A program made the position numbers and the translations under genes. DNA of 64,000 bases from the NCBI GenBank assembly GCA_902806595.1, contig CADCXC010000035.1, positions 1,178,001-1,242,000 of the forward strand, in the 5' to 3' direction. Below, one piece after another: positions 10,959 to 23,260 of the stretch. Positions within the stretch are counted from its first letter, which is position 1; the number at the start of each line of letters is the position of its first letter. The DNA is from Pyrenopolyporus hunteri (lineage: Eukaryota; Ascomycota; Sordariomycetes; Xylariales; Hypoxylaceae). The notes beneath the pieces were generated by a model. The model worked only from the letters and a program-made list of their open reading frames with translations. It searched no databases and was not told the origin of the DNA.

Positions 10959-13650
10959 GTACTGACTTAGGCAAGCAGAACTAGTGTGGCCGAGCATTGG
11001 ATAGAAAGTGGGGACTGTGTTTTGTGAGTTTGGGCGAGAGCATTTCACTCAGGTAAAGGATGAGGTGCTGAGCCAATCAAGTGGCCGAGAACGTGACATG
11101 GCTTACCGAAGGGGGGAACGAATGCAGGTAGACAGCTCCTAAAATAACGGTGCAGAAATTTCCGTAAGAACATTCGGGTCCACTACTTTCTGTAGGTAGT
11201 CGCGTATGGGTGCTATTGTACGACCTCTACAATATACGTACCGAGACGCTACGCGCGGTCTTATTATTAGTGGTAGCGACCTCCCCCACCGAGGTTAGCT
11301 TCCACTTGCCACCTGCCAAACGAGGGATCGCAGAGCTAAATCAGGTACTTGCCGAATTCGGCACTGTGCTCAACATCTTATTCGACATCGAAATATGGCA
11401 GCTACAGACGTGTATGTAGGTACTTGAGTACTCCGAGATCAAATGAGTGGAAACTACATGTACCTATGGCGCCATGACAGAAACTTAGCACTATATTAAA
11501 AATTCCGTAGCGGATTACGAGTAAAATTATAGTGTGTTATTCATAGTAATGTTAGGGAGAACGAAATACAAGTAATAGAGATATTTTACTATTATACAAA
11601 TCAAACGGTTAATATAATATAAACTTGAGGAAAAGAGGTTGTTAATACGTTATATTATACTTAGACAACGAGTGTTAACGGTATTTATTATGTTGGTAAA
11701 TAGTTGATAAAATTCTACGAATTAAAGATTCGTTCGAAAAAAGAAAAATAAAAGCCAATGTGTAACAAGGCTGTCATTAAATTAAATAATGGCCATTAAG
11801 TCGACAATTGGCATCAAATGTAGCAATGGGTGCTGGCATTGATGCCTACCTCTGGAAGAAGCTGTTAAGGGGATGCTGTTGCGTGAGCTAACATGTCTTG
11901 TTGACAGATAGACGGACAGGAATGTGTTGTCTAATGTTTTGACAAAAGCAATTAAAGCCGAACGGACCACGCGGGGTTTTATTCGAGCACGCATTAGCTG
12001 GGACTATTTGCTAGAACAGGGCCCGGTCATCGTAGAAGATTACCAACGAAGCAAGCGAATTGGCCATCATAGCTAGGTATACTAACCCTATATTCCCTTG
12101 AAGAATACCTGAGGTTATGTACGTGTATAAGCTGTATATACTAAGGCATCTTGGGTAAATTATGATGAAAGAATGTGGGTTTAATGATTGGCGATCCTAA
12201 CTTGTTCTATGTACGAGTTTAACGTCATGAATACTTGGACGGTCGCTCGTGCCGAATTGCTAGGTAGTTCTAAGCATCTCTCCTCGGTCCACACATGAGT
12301 AACTTTCTCATGTGTTAGTTATAGGCCGCTTAGTGTCACCTTGGAGGCGAAAGCCGCACTTTGAAGAGCGCCAGGACCTGATACGAATAACCTTTTTACA
12401 TAAGATAGGAATTGATCGCAATAACTTATCCTCGTAAGCTACACGTGAATAAGACGCGTAACACCACATTTGCAGCCGTCCGGCCGCTTCACCCCGGATA
12501 TCCGACTGTTTCTTATTATCGGTACAGAGGTGAAATGTATTCATAGATCCCCCCAACTTGCGGAGCATCAACGCCGCCGGGCGTGGTTGGCTAAAGTTCG
12601 GATTTGTCCTATTGGAGTCTTGAATTTGCGCCTACTCTGCTCCAGGCACACCCTATTGCTGTATACTGGAGCTGATAATCGGCGATTGCCGAATACCTAT
12701 GCACTGCTCATGATGTTTCCTAGTAGTAAGCGTGCTATACGAATACCCTCTCAGCTGCGTTGTCGGGATTTGGAAGATATGACACTGATACTAAGCTTTT
12801 CAGAACTGGTGGTGATAGGTATATCAATTCCCGGGCACGGTGGTAGATATCGCACGAGTCGTATGTACCCAGTCTTGAGACGCAAATTCAACATGCTGGT
12901 CTCCTTGGCAGTGTACTATGTAGAGTTACTGGGACCCTGTTATGCACTCGGATGCGTGTCGCACTGCATCAATCAGAAGTCCGCAGGCATTCCATTGACG
13001 CCGGCTCGACACGCCATGTGCAGGTCATTCCAATATCCCCGAAACCCTTGAAGAATTCCCGAATGTCAGTGACCACTTATCTGAACTCTAACTATGTACG
13101 GGGACTTAACTCCGCAGACTGGGGCCGACGTCTTAGGAGTTTGCGTAAGCTTCTAGGTTGATAAACGAATAAGTGTACGAAGGTATATATATATGCAGAG
13201 TGCGTAGGTGACTGGATGATGGAAACGTCTAGGTTCTGTAGCCACTAAAAACCAAACTCATGCGGTAACGACTCGGTCTGGTCGAATGAGGGGGTGATGA
13301 CAGTCAGCAAAGCTGGAGCCCGCTGACCGCATCTAAGAGACCCTGACAGTCAATTTGACAGCGAGACTGACAGGCGGACGGGCTCCTAGTGCTTACGGGG
13401 CGGAAAAGCCGTCACAGGTTGCCGCAACACACGCATTCTGTTTTCAAGAATCATGTAAAGGCAACAATTTATAGTATCGAAATCTTAAGGGCTCGTTATT
13501 CGCAACTACCTTAGCTACCTACTTATGCGTATACGTAATTTACGGTTCTAAGTCTGAAGCAGTCTTACACCTCTAAGCGCTAAGCCTTACGTGACGCTTT
13601 CCAGGTTTAGTTGGTGATTGTGTACGTGCGAAAGAGAAAAACCCAAGGGC

Positions 13651-13672
13651 AAGGTAGGTAGGTAGGTAGGTA
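13651..13672. repeat. (TAGG)n tetranucleotide array
   Basis: About five tandem GGTA units inside the gene-poor block, with a shorter partner at about 13720-13745. Confidence 0.85.
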
Positions 13673-16600
13673 TGAGGGTCTAATGAGCTGGAATGTTTTG
13701 CCGGGTGCTCTGAGTGGTAGGTAGGTATTGGTACTAGGTACTACCCTGGTATACACTTGTCTCGACCGATCCATCGGAAAAGGGGATATATGAATAGCTG
13801 TACAACAAGTACGCATAATACCTCGTACATAGCATACCTCAACATACCTCACATACTATGGTATATATAGCTTGCTTTGCCACCTGGCAGAATCTCCACC
13901 TCAGACGTTGTAAAATTCGCACAGTGTGGTGCCTCATGGATCTGATGGATGGTTCTGTAGGAAGCGATGGGGGCACGACTCTCCATGCATGAGGAGCAGG
14001 GTTGAGCAGGGGGTGATGGTCACGTCTACCTCCGTTCCAATGAAATGAGGGCCGTTCGACCATTTTGGAGTTGGCCGTATCGGGAATCAATCCAGCGCGC
14101 TGGTAGTGGATGGACGTCCTCGACGTTTTCATCTTTATTAAAATCCGTACGTTAGCAGCCTTTCAAGTTCAGCTCTGTAGAGACTTCGGCGTTTTGAAAT
14201 AGATGCCGCCGTGGCTACCTATGTATTAATATCAAGATTACATCGTTGCGGATGGCCGTGTGTTGAGACAAGTCGGAGAATGTTGTCGACGCAGCCAGGT
14301 GAGCAATAAAGGCGACGTCGAGGAGGATCATCGTTGAAGCCGGGCTCGTGATGATTGGCCCATTTACAACAATGTACCAGCGACTTAATGCTATACCGAC
14401 GCATCCTGTGTTGTATGTACGCACATAGTAGTATGTCTCGCACAGACCTACATGTAGTGCCCACAGGCTTGCGGTAAGACGTCAAGGATGAAATGCCGTC
14501 TATTCGCTCATTTAGAGACAGACACCTAGCTTCTGCTATGGACCCAAGGAATGATTGTTCGGCACAATATGAGAGAAGCTTACTCCCTAGTGTATGTATG
14601 TGGGTAGGGGAGGCCGTCTCGTAGGGGAGTCCAAGCAACCTTGCTCTCATCTCCGATAACACGATTGCACCATCTGCCCCATACGGAGGAGTTATTACAC
14701 TAGGGCCGTAACATCGAAGTAGAAAAGCGGGGGGGATGATACCGTCTTTAATATATTGCCCTACTAGCCTACACATAGTGGATGGGTGCATGGCGCAGAC
14801 CCTGGAGGGAGAAGAGGCAGAGGAGAAGGCTCCGTGGTAGTGTATGTGAAAAGGTGCCATTACATGCGGGCCATCCAAGGTCCATTCGAGGGACTGGCGT
14901 TTAACTTGGAGTCATTTTAAGATGAAGAGATGAGCAGGAATAATGTGTCGTTGGACACATGGACGCTACGTTCCATACTCCTCGAACTCTAGTTACATAA
15001 CTAGGTACCCGGTGTAGCGCAATCGACGTTCATCCACGATTTGTAGATACGGATAGATACGGAACGTATCTGCATTTGCTACATCTGCCACATACCTACC
15101 TACCCGGTTATGACCTATATTCTATATCCCCGTGAGGTGGAAGATGGCTGAGATGAGACGTCGTCAGTTTAGACAGCTGAGAGTTGCTACAGAGCAGGAA
15201 ATGGAAAAGCGCCATCTCTCTCCCACGAGGCGTCCAGATTGAAGATTGCCCTGCGGGTAAGCAACGCCTTTTCCCTTCTTGCGCGGTTCGGCGCGATCTC
15301 CCTCTACCCACGGCCCTACACAGCGTGCCAGGGTCCAAGCAAATCATCGTCCCACTTATTTAAGCCACTCCGTATTCTTGAGAGGTTGGGGTTCCAGAGC
15401 TCCTTGTACGTAGCGTGGCTTCGTAGGATTGACGTGAAATTGGAGAAAGCCGATCTGCGCGCTCCTACCCTTGCCCACTCGCTTGGCTTCGTACTGTATC
15501 TCGCGTATCTTCCAGGGTTGCGTAGCAGTTAATGCAATGTCTACAATGATCGTGACGGAGTGGTTGATTTTGATTGGGATTCGGTCCGCTCTCGAAAGAA
15601 GTCCCAAAAGGGAAATTACTAATACTTCACTAACGCCATCTAAACGAGGTACGGACTACGACGTGACCACTAGAGAAAGCAATAGAGATACGAGCGTGAA
15701 TGAACCTCGTGTTGGGTATAGGCATCCCTGACCGAATCTCCTACAATCATTACACGTTTTAGCATAAATAAAAAGTATATATAAGCGTGTAGTCAAATAT
15801 CTGGTTTAGATATCCAAGACCTATGTACGCGAAGAAGCGGATACACACATCAGGACTGGTAGATTACCTAGGTACCTATGGGTAGATAGGTCAACAGCAA
15901 TATTCTAGAAGAGTATGCCATCTCCAACCGACGTGTAGCTACTCGAGAGAGGCCAATGTCCCTAGAAGACGCTGCGGCCTAGATATCTCGTTGTTTAAGT
16001 ATGGCTTAGACTGACTCTAGTGAAAGTCGTTTTTGATCCAACGTCGACTCGATTCGATGACCTCACCGTAATACTGTTGTTAGTAAGGTCTCTCGTGGTT
16101 TGAGGAGAATTAAGCCTTCGCGCCATCTAGACACGACATAGAAAAATGGTTGGCCCGGGTTCCCAGCGTCTAGATGGCAGAGGAAGTTTAGCGCCTTGCC
16201 TAGAAGCCCAAGGGGCTGAACCACGGCACCGGGAATAGCCACCACTAACTGAGAGTCTCCCGAAGTCAACTCATAGACGGTGCTATCGCGGGAAGCAGGA
16301 GGCAACGGCAATATGGCTCAGCGCTACCTCGGCGACATCAAAATATCGTCACCGGAATACCACGACATGCTTGTAATTATCCGCACGGCCTTTTTGCTGG
16401 ACAGCGGAGTAGAGGCAGCTCGATGTCTTAGCCGGTTGCGTACCTGGGGTGACCTCAGGTGTCACGCCCTAATGCAGTGTTTGCCGTGCGAGGTACCGAG
16501 TTTTCGGAATGGGGTTGCATCGAGTCATCTTCCGAGCGCCATCGATTACTTCCGCTCATGGCTGATGGCATTCTAGCCCCCAGCAACATGCCAATTGCCG

Positions 16601-18080
16601 TCACAACCGATCATGGGTGGCCAATCTCGCTCCGCTTGTCTCTTAGCTCGTAGTTCTGTGGCGGCGGCGCGCATGCCACTCTTCGCAATGGCGAGAAGTC
16701 AATCGAGACGATCTGACGGCCTACTTCCGAACGACTTTGGCCAGGCTAGACACGTGGCACACAACAGCACCACCGTAGCTATTGCGGAACTACCTACGCG
16801 ATGGACGGAAGTTTGTATAGGAGTTTCGGCGTCCTTCCCAGCTCATAAGTCCGAACCGTAGTCTCGTAATACCGTCCCGGCGACCTCTGTGGGTATTCCC
16901 ATGGTTCACGGAAGACTGACGTAGTAGTATGAGTAGGTCGAGAAGGACTACACGTACGGCGCGCTTCTCCAGTGCGGAGATCTAATCCGGATATAATTAT
17001 CATTATTGGATTTCCTTGACTTACAAAGATGACGGGATAGCCCAAACGATGAGGATGGACTGCAGCTAGAAACCATCAGCAAGTTCGTCGTCTAGCTGCT
17101 TCTATTTTAGCTTCAGACTCATGGACTAGATCGTGCTCGATGATCCTTAACATCTGATCGTAATTTGTGGGTTGCATGCGGATGATGTGTGACAGGGTGC
17201 GTTTGGGTGCGTTTGGGTGTGCGGCATAGCCGCATCATCAACCCGAGACAGCATGGATCATTCCGAGGACTTCTGAGAGTCGTCTCTCACATTTCCTCTT
17301 ACTCGTGCGAATACCTCCGCCAAGGGAATTCCCAAGTTTCGAAAATCGGGAGGAAGCCACAAATATAGGTAAGGACATAGTTTAATGAAGCGAAGGTTGC
17401 GGATTTTTCTTTTGTCGAGCGAGATCGAAGCTTCGGGGTCTGGCCGGGTATTGACCTTGAGGACGACGAGGTTATGCTCCTTCCAAGACCCTTTAGGCTA
17501 TCGTAGATTGTTATTTGTACGGTACCTCTCAAGTTAGTTGATACTTAAGTACCTACCTAGGTATGGGCCAGATACCGGCTATGTATATTATATGGGTGTA
17601 GGTTCTGATAGAACTCGAGAACCGTGGGATTGGATAGGTAAGCCAGGTATCGTCGGAGCCTCAGACTGTTATCATTCGATACTTTTCTTTCTCTTGTTAG
17701 TCTGGAGTTTAAATACCAAGTTCCTCTTGCTCTCATTGGCCAAGGCGTTGATTCCACCTTCCGAGGTGCTGTACGTAATCCGACACACTAACCAGCTTCC
17801 GGTACGTGATTGGTAGTCTTCTACCGCAGCTGCGCAGGCAACCCCCTGTCTCGTTTTATACCCTTTACAAACCTAAAACACCAAGCGTAAGAGATGGAAC
17901 ATCGTCGCTTCACTTGAAGCTGTCCAATTTCATTTTCCCTTCAATTCTTCTGTGAGGTATGTACCTGGACAGACCATTTGGAAGGCGAAGTGTTCGCACT
18001 TGCGTTTCTCGTAGATTCAGGCGGGTCAGCGTGTTTCTTTTCTTGTCGCTGTCCCCGGTGATTCTTACCATAGCACATAC

Positions 18081-18114
18081 TATGTAGGTAGGTAGGTAGT
18101 TAGGTAGGTATGTA
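18081..18114. repeat. (TAGG)n tetranucleotide array
   Basis: Tandem TAGG units with one TTAGG interruption, about 600 bp upstream of the tetraspanin start codon. Confidence 0.85.
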
Positions 18115-18329
18115 ATTAGCTATGTATGATAGTACCTCCCTCATTCCCAGCAAAATCCCCTTACCTTGCGCCTGGTTATGCCCGGTCGTGCCTGGCTGCG
18201 CGCCCCATCTCCCTATTCGGCGCCGCCCGAGAAAAAGTGGTCGCATTTTAGCTTAAGCATTGACGGACCCGGCGCTTAAGTCCCTTGGGTTTTCCAATCG
18301 TCTGGTGCCATGCATCGTATGTCCACTTA

Positions 18330-18410
18330 GTTTCTTTCACTCTCTTTTCGTTGCACCGTTACTTTCGTTTCGTTACCTTTTCTCTCTTCCCCTTTTTTTT
18401 CACTCCCGAC
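18330..18410 (+). promoter_or_regulatory. Pyrimidine-rich promoter tract of the tetraspanin gene
   Basis: A CT-rich stretch including an eight-T run, about 310-390 bp upstream of the tetraspanin ATG. The position and composition fit a fungal core promoter; no specific regulator site is recognised. Confidence 0.4.
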
Positions 18411-18659
18411 TGCAGGTCAAGGCGTAAGTGCTGTGTCGCTAGCCTTTAGGTCAATTTACTTTCGAACCTCATTTTTTTTCTATTGCCGCTATTCAAACCC
18501 ACACTCGTTAGTCGTCTACGACAGCCTCATCGTTATTATACTACTACCAGAAAGAGAGAGACGCCGGCCGTCGAAAAACACTTTACACCGTCGATTTTAA
18601 CTACTAGAGGGTTAGGAGGAGAAGGGACCCGGTAATATTTCAAGAGGCGGGAATAGTAG

Positions 18660-18705
18660 CCGTTGCCGTTGCTGTCGCCGTCGCCGTCGCTGTTGTCGTT
18701 GTTTT
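18660..18705 (+). repeat. GCYGTY microsatellite in the tetraspanin leader
   Basis: Tandem GCCGTT/GCCGTC/GCTGTC hexamers end about 20 bp before the tetraspanin ATG, so they probably lie in its 5' untranslated region. Length variation here could change leader structure; that consequence is inference. Confidence 0.7.
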
Positions 18706-18723
18706 GCTCAAGGGATTAAGAAA

Positions 18724-19468
18724 ATGGTGAACAAGGTACTTGCGGCCTTCGTGGCCACGGATGTGCTGTTTGTGGCCATGGGCGCCATCATGTTGGGGTT
18801 CTCCGTCATCGTCCAGCAGACGTGTTTCGATACGCCGAACGACGGAAACGAAGCCGCACGAGACTTGCTATACCAGAGATTCCCCTTCACAGCTGGGATT
18901 GTAAACGCCGTCTTCATTTTCATCACCTTCTTAGCCACGCTCCCAGCATTAGCCACGAATAACAGGAGCTGGTTGAAGCTAGCTGCCTACATGGTCGTGG
19001 TAGACGCAATCTTTACCATGGCCATCGGCGTAGACTTATGGATCCTCACCTTGAAGATGAGAGACGCATTCTTCCAGATCTGGGTGTCGCAACCGCCCGA
19101 AGTGCAAAGTTTCATGCAAACAGCTGTGAGTAGTTGTAGCCTCATATTTCTTCCCCTTGGTAGCTGGCTACCTAGTCTAACCCGATTTGCAGTTCACCTG
19201 CTGCGGCTTCTACAACAGCACATCCCCAGCTTTCGTCACCGACGCGACTTGCCCTAGCCCCGCATCGGCTGCTCTAATGCGCGGCTGTGCCGCACCCCTA
19301 TCCTCATTTGGAAACACGTTCGTCGACAACATCTTCACGGCTGTGTTTGGTATGGTAGGCATCGATACCGTACTGGTCATGTCTATCGCCTGTTTACTCA
19401 AGGACCGGAAAGAGCGCGAACGATTCCACAACATCGACGAGAAGAGTGGTGCTAGAGGCACCTTCTGA
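18724..19468 (+). CDS. PLS1: PLS1-like tetraspanin
   Basis: Two exons (18724-19125, 19193-19468) encode 225 residues; the 67 bp intron has a GTGAGT donor and a TCTAAC branch site. Fungal PLS1 is a four-pass membrane protein needed for appressorium penetration-peg formation in plant pathogens and for ascospore germination in saprobes, acting with the Nox2 NADPH oxidase. Predicted helices lie at about residues 5-30, 58-80, 86-110 and 182-206. The large extracellular loop holds the tetraspanin CCG signature (C137, C138, G139) and further cysteines C154 and C166. The second exon begins right at FTCCGF, so correct splicing is required for the signature. The C-terminus is short, charged and cytosolic (LLKDRKERERF). 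Length and the MVNKVL start agree with PLS1 orthologues as I recall them. The exact subfamily (PLS1 rather than TSP2/TSP3) is inferred from overall resemblance. Confidence 0.93.
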
Positions 19469-22400
19469 GCCATCTGGATGGTTCGTTTTTCTCTGCCACG
19501 ATGCAATCATATTGCCATGGATTGGCCTATCTCCATTGTACGCTGCCGAACCACTCGAATTTGTTCGCTGTGTATCTGGAACAATTAATAATACGGACCT
19601 ACGCCTACCTACTGTACTTAGGTTCCATCTCTGCTGTTAGCATTTTTTATCCTAGTAAAATTTGTATTTATGGTAGAGTTGCCACGGTCTTTTTCTTAGT
19701 TACGGACTTTATGATATCCATTCTTTTTACGTTCAACCCTGATCCTCATAATCGTGACATTCGCTCTGTTCGAATTCATTCTAACTAGTATCTACTATCC
19801 TGGGGTCGGGACAAATGGCGACCTTAGGGCGATATTACGGTACCACGATATCTAGATGGCTTCAGCATGAGTGCTCAGGGCCTAATTCAACAACAATTTT
19901 GATCCGACTACTGGTAAAGGGACGTACTAGATACGAGTCGTACAGTTGACGTGTAAGCATCACTTTAGTTGCTACACCTTGCGATGCTATATTGTATACC
20001 GTGGCTCATGACAGAAAATATATATTTCTCTATCCTCGTGCCCTACACTCAATGACGGAGTTAGAAAACAAACTACCTAATTACCAGAAAGTCCCTGCAG
20101 TCGGAACGACAATCCCAATCCAGTCCATGAAGTGAACTTGATAAACGGAGCATTAAAGAACGCGCTAGTTGTCTTCCTCCCTACAGCGCAATGTCACAAG
20201 CGAGCCCTGGATTGGCCTATGATGATGAACAAGACATCGGATGGCGCCCGTGGAGTGATTGACCTTCAGTGATGATCTTTTTGCCAACCTGTGTCGTTGG
20301 TACCATAGGATGTGGGCGTCTTCAATGTGCACATAGAACCGAGACAGGATGGAATACGCAAGTCCTAGCACTGAACTAGCCGTTCTGGAGAGCGATTTTG
20401 ATCATTGCCGATCCGATGCCGTCCCAAACCGCGCCGGGATCTCACACTTGTAGTAAAACGTGCGACAATCTGGTTAATTCATACAAGTGGAGTTATACTC
20501 GATAAGGATTGGTCGACGATAGTCTTGAATAGGGCATAGTTTGACGATTTAGCCCTGACGAAGCGTCCAATGTCAGGGTTGACATTGGGTACGCGTTGTT
20601 ATACTCCCCTAAAGAAGAGTAGACTCAGAACAAGACCACCTCCCGCTCCAATCCCATTCATCTACGCGACGTCATCCACCAGGACACGACACAACATCCC
20701 CAAGAGATGGGACCTCGTAGTTTCGATCGAAGGGGGGCCACGGAGCGATTCTCAACATCACGGTAAGCGAGTAGGTGGGAAAATCGATCGACAGCAAGTC
20801 TTCTACCGAGAACTCGGGAGTTCGATCGGGAAGGCTCGTGGACGGAATTCGCGCAGGGACTCGAGCTTTCGTCGCGACGGATGATATCGTTCTCATAGAC
20901 GGCGCGCACACAGCTTTCGAGAAACTCGGCCCGTCTCGATCGGAGGAGTCGTATACAACCGGTGGAATTGTTCGTCAAGCGCAGACGTTGATAGAGAGGA
21001 GCGGTCGAGGTGTGTATGTATGCGCGAATCCGTGCCGCGCGAGCGAGCCAAGGACCTCCGAGAGCAATCGTATAATCACTCGACCGGGATCAACTCGTCG
21101 TCGCATCAAGCGGTGGCACGGCGTAGCCCAGCGAGCGAGCGGCCTGCCTCGAGACGATTGCTCGTCGATCGAGGGGCGCATCGGCTGCGGACTTTGTTGG
21201 TGGACCGGTAACCGCGGTCGACGGGATGCGGATTTGCACGTCAGCATGAAAGGAGGAGGGATACCTGCAACTCGGTTTCATCCCGTCGGGGCGGGGGACC
21301 GCACCCCGAGGGGAGGTAGCGACTTGCCCGACCTCTCGGGGAGATGGGGGGTGAAGCTACCTGCGCGGCAAAAGCACGCATGAGAAGAGGAAAAAAAAAA
21401 AAGAATGAAAGGGTCGGCCGTGCTGGGGGGATTCCGTCATATATGTTTCTCTTAGGGGCTTGTGGCGTAACTCTACGTACTTTAGACTAGGGGGATTAGG
21501 GGGATCATGCACAGCAAGATCATGTCTCTGATTGGCCATATTTAAAACCCCTTTAGCTCATCGACTAAGTGAATCTACCGCGCTATATGCGGTGGCACTG
21601 AGGTTCTGATAAGCCTAATTCCTACTATGGCGTCGGGATCGAAATAGTTGGCTGTCTATCTACATGTATTCGATTGCGGTTTGTCTTAACGTCTCATTGC
21701 CTATGGGCATGGGCATTGGTGATGACGATGGCTGGGGATTTGGGTAATCCCAATACGAGGGATTCGCTGATGCAACTTATTACAAAAGCACGAGAATATT
21801 CCCGCTCATTGGTCAGAGTTCAAGAGGGATCTAGGCAAGGGTCCAGCTCATATTAGCCGCATCTTATCCCAAACATACGTCATCCCGCGTCCCGACTTCA
21901 TCAAAGCTATGCCCGTTTGAAGAGAGCAAACAGGTTTTCAACTTACACATTCGACGCCAACTTGGGCGTGCCGAAGCCTCTCCAATGACAGCCAACCTCT
22001 GGTCTCTGTGGCGCCCATGTAACCCTTTCAGGGAGGACATCATATAAAGCCACAAGTCTATGACAACATCTCCGGCTTGGGGCTTGCAAGCCTTACCGGA
22101 ACCTTTACGCCGGCGCTGTTGATCAGGTGGAGTCAGATACCTAACTCCTATTATGAATCTTCATATACATACCCAAGTACCTCCATATATGCCTGGTGGC
22201 ATATTGTGTATAATGAGAATCACGATGACGAAGGGCGAGCGGGGACCATCCCTGCGACTCGCGATGTTGATGTGACGTCAACTCCTTTCATACAAACCAT
22301 CCACGAGAGCAAAGCAGCCCCCAAAGGCCCCATCTTGTCAAAGACGGCTTTTTCTACCTATGCACGTAATGACCGTAAATACCATCGGAGCATTGGAGAT

Positions 22401-22910
22401 TAGCAGTGGCTAATGTGCCGTGACCCGATATCTGCCCCTGTGTCCATCTAACCTACATATGGTAATCTACCTTGTCGCATAGCTGCAATTAGGCGCCGAC
22501 AGGAGGTCGTCGCATGGAGGAACCCTTCAAGGAATGATCTCATAGGGCCATGCCAGCGGTTCTATGACCTAACTGTTCTGTAGTCCCTTCTCGAATCTCG
22601 AGATCCAAGTTTTCTTGGCTGGGAGATCATACCTTAGTTCCCCGTCCCATATTGTTGTATACGCATAGGTAACATATACATCTACGTTGATTTGGCCCGT
22701 ATAAAAAGAATCGCAACTCCCCCCTATCGCAGCCGTAACTAGGTTTCTTATAACTCAAAATCCAGAACAACTAGGAAATTCCGAACCCAAGAAATAGCAA
22801 AGCGCAAACTCTACTTTACATCTTACACGCACCTCCACATTCTACAAGCACAGCCCTATAAAGAATCTATACACGGCATATATCTACTATCACCTAACTT
22901 AACCACAAAA
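19469..22910. other. Intergenic region with CpG-rich island and possible dehydrogenase relic
   Basis: About 3.4 kb with no intact gene. It includes the 3' flank of the tetraspanin gene, an unusual CpG-rich segment (about 20690-21365), and on the minus strand near 22080-22135 a short stretch reading HLINSAGVKVP, which resembles the NNAG strand of short-chain dehydrogenases but ends in a stop shortly after. The last few hundred bases form the promoter of the small gene at 22911. Confidence 0.5.
20690..21365. other. CpG-rich island of unknown nature
   Basis: About 675 bp with clearly higher GC and very dense CpG, including repeated TCGATCG/CGATCG motifs, set between AT-richer flanks and ending in a run of A at about 21391. 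Both strands stay open in several frames (a 202-codon plus-strand frame from a GTG at 20775, and minus-strand frames of about 90 codons). That is what high CpG alone would produce. I recognise no protein motif or RNA family in it. Confidence 0.5.
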
Positions 22911-23260
22911 ATGGGTGCCGTACTATCTTGCGTAAGTTAAGCCACCTACACTCATTCCAACCCAACCCAACCTGCCGCAACGAGCGCCAGCTAACATCGT
23001 CTCCCAACGACAAACAGATCGAGTCCATCTTCCGCACCATTGGCAACGTGATCATGGCCGTGGTGACGGGCATCGGTAACATCCTGCACGCCATCATCAG
23101 CGGCATCGTGTCCTTCTTCGGCATCGTGGTCTCCTTCCTGACCTGCGGGTACTGCGGCGGCCGCCACCGGCGCGGCACCATGGCCACCGGCGGCACCACG
23201 ACCGGCACGCGGCGCGGCTTCGGCCGGCGCCACCACGCCACCACCACCAGCCGCATCTAG
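22911..23260 (+). CDS. Small N-terminally acylated hydrophobic protein
   Basis: Two exons (22911-22931, 23018-23260) encode 87 residues; the 86 bp intron has a GTAAGT donor. The first exon is only seven codons, MGAVLSC: Gly2 fits N-myristoylation and Cys7 fits palmitoylation. Residues about 15-52 form one or two Gly-spaced hydrophobic segments (GNVIMAVVTGIGNILHAI, then IVSFFGIVVSFL), followed by a CxxC pair (C-G-Y-C). The tail is short, Arg/Gly/Thr-rich and basic. Small proteins of this design (MGxxxSC start, hydrophobic middle, basic tail) occur widely in filamentous ascomycetes without a known role, as far as I recall. A membrane-peripheral or membrane-inserted location is inferred. The gene converges on the XPF gene, whose stop is 457 bp away. 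Confidence 0.82.

Larger units (their letters stand above)
9241..18723. other. Large gene-poor block
   Basis: About 9.5 kb with no gene I can support. The first 1.2 kb is the mcm1 upstream region, with long A/T homopolymer-like runs (about 9480-9720) and a CAGCAGC-type repeat near 10318-10345. TAGG/CCTA arrays lie at about 10846-10958, 13651-13672, 13720-13745 and 18081-18114. Positions 11500-11780 are mildly AT-rich. Several ORFs of 80-219 codons exist (for example minus strand 14219-14878, plus strand 12470-13051, plus strand 16280-16576). They lack ATG starts or recognisable motifs and overlap others on the opposite strand. The final 450 bp are the pyrimidine-rich promoter and leader of the tetraspanin gene. 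Confidence 0.6.

Noticed and set aside
12470..13051. 193-codon plus-strand frame
   Set aside because: It begins at a TTG, composition looks random, and a minus-strand frame overlaps it. No motif.
14219..14878. 219-codon minus-strand open frame
   Set aside because: It begins at a TTG, shows no motif, and lies in a block with many overlapping frames of similar length. Kept only as a possible orphan under the gene-poor block finding.
20775..21383. 202-codon plus-strand frame in the CpG-rich island
   Set aside because: It begins at a GTG and is open because the segment is GC-rich; antisense frames are open as well. Not called as a gene.
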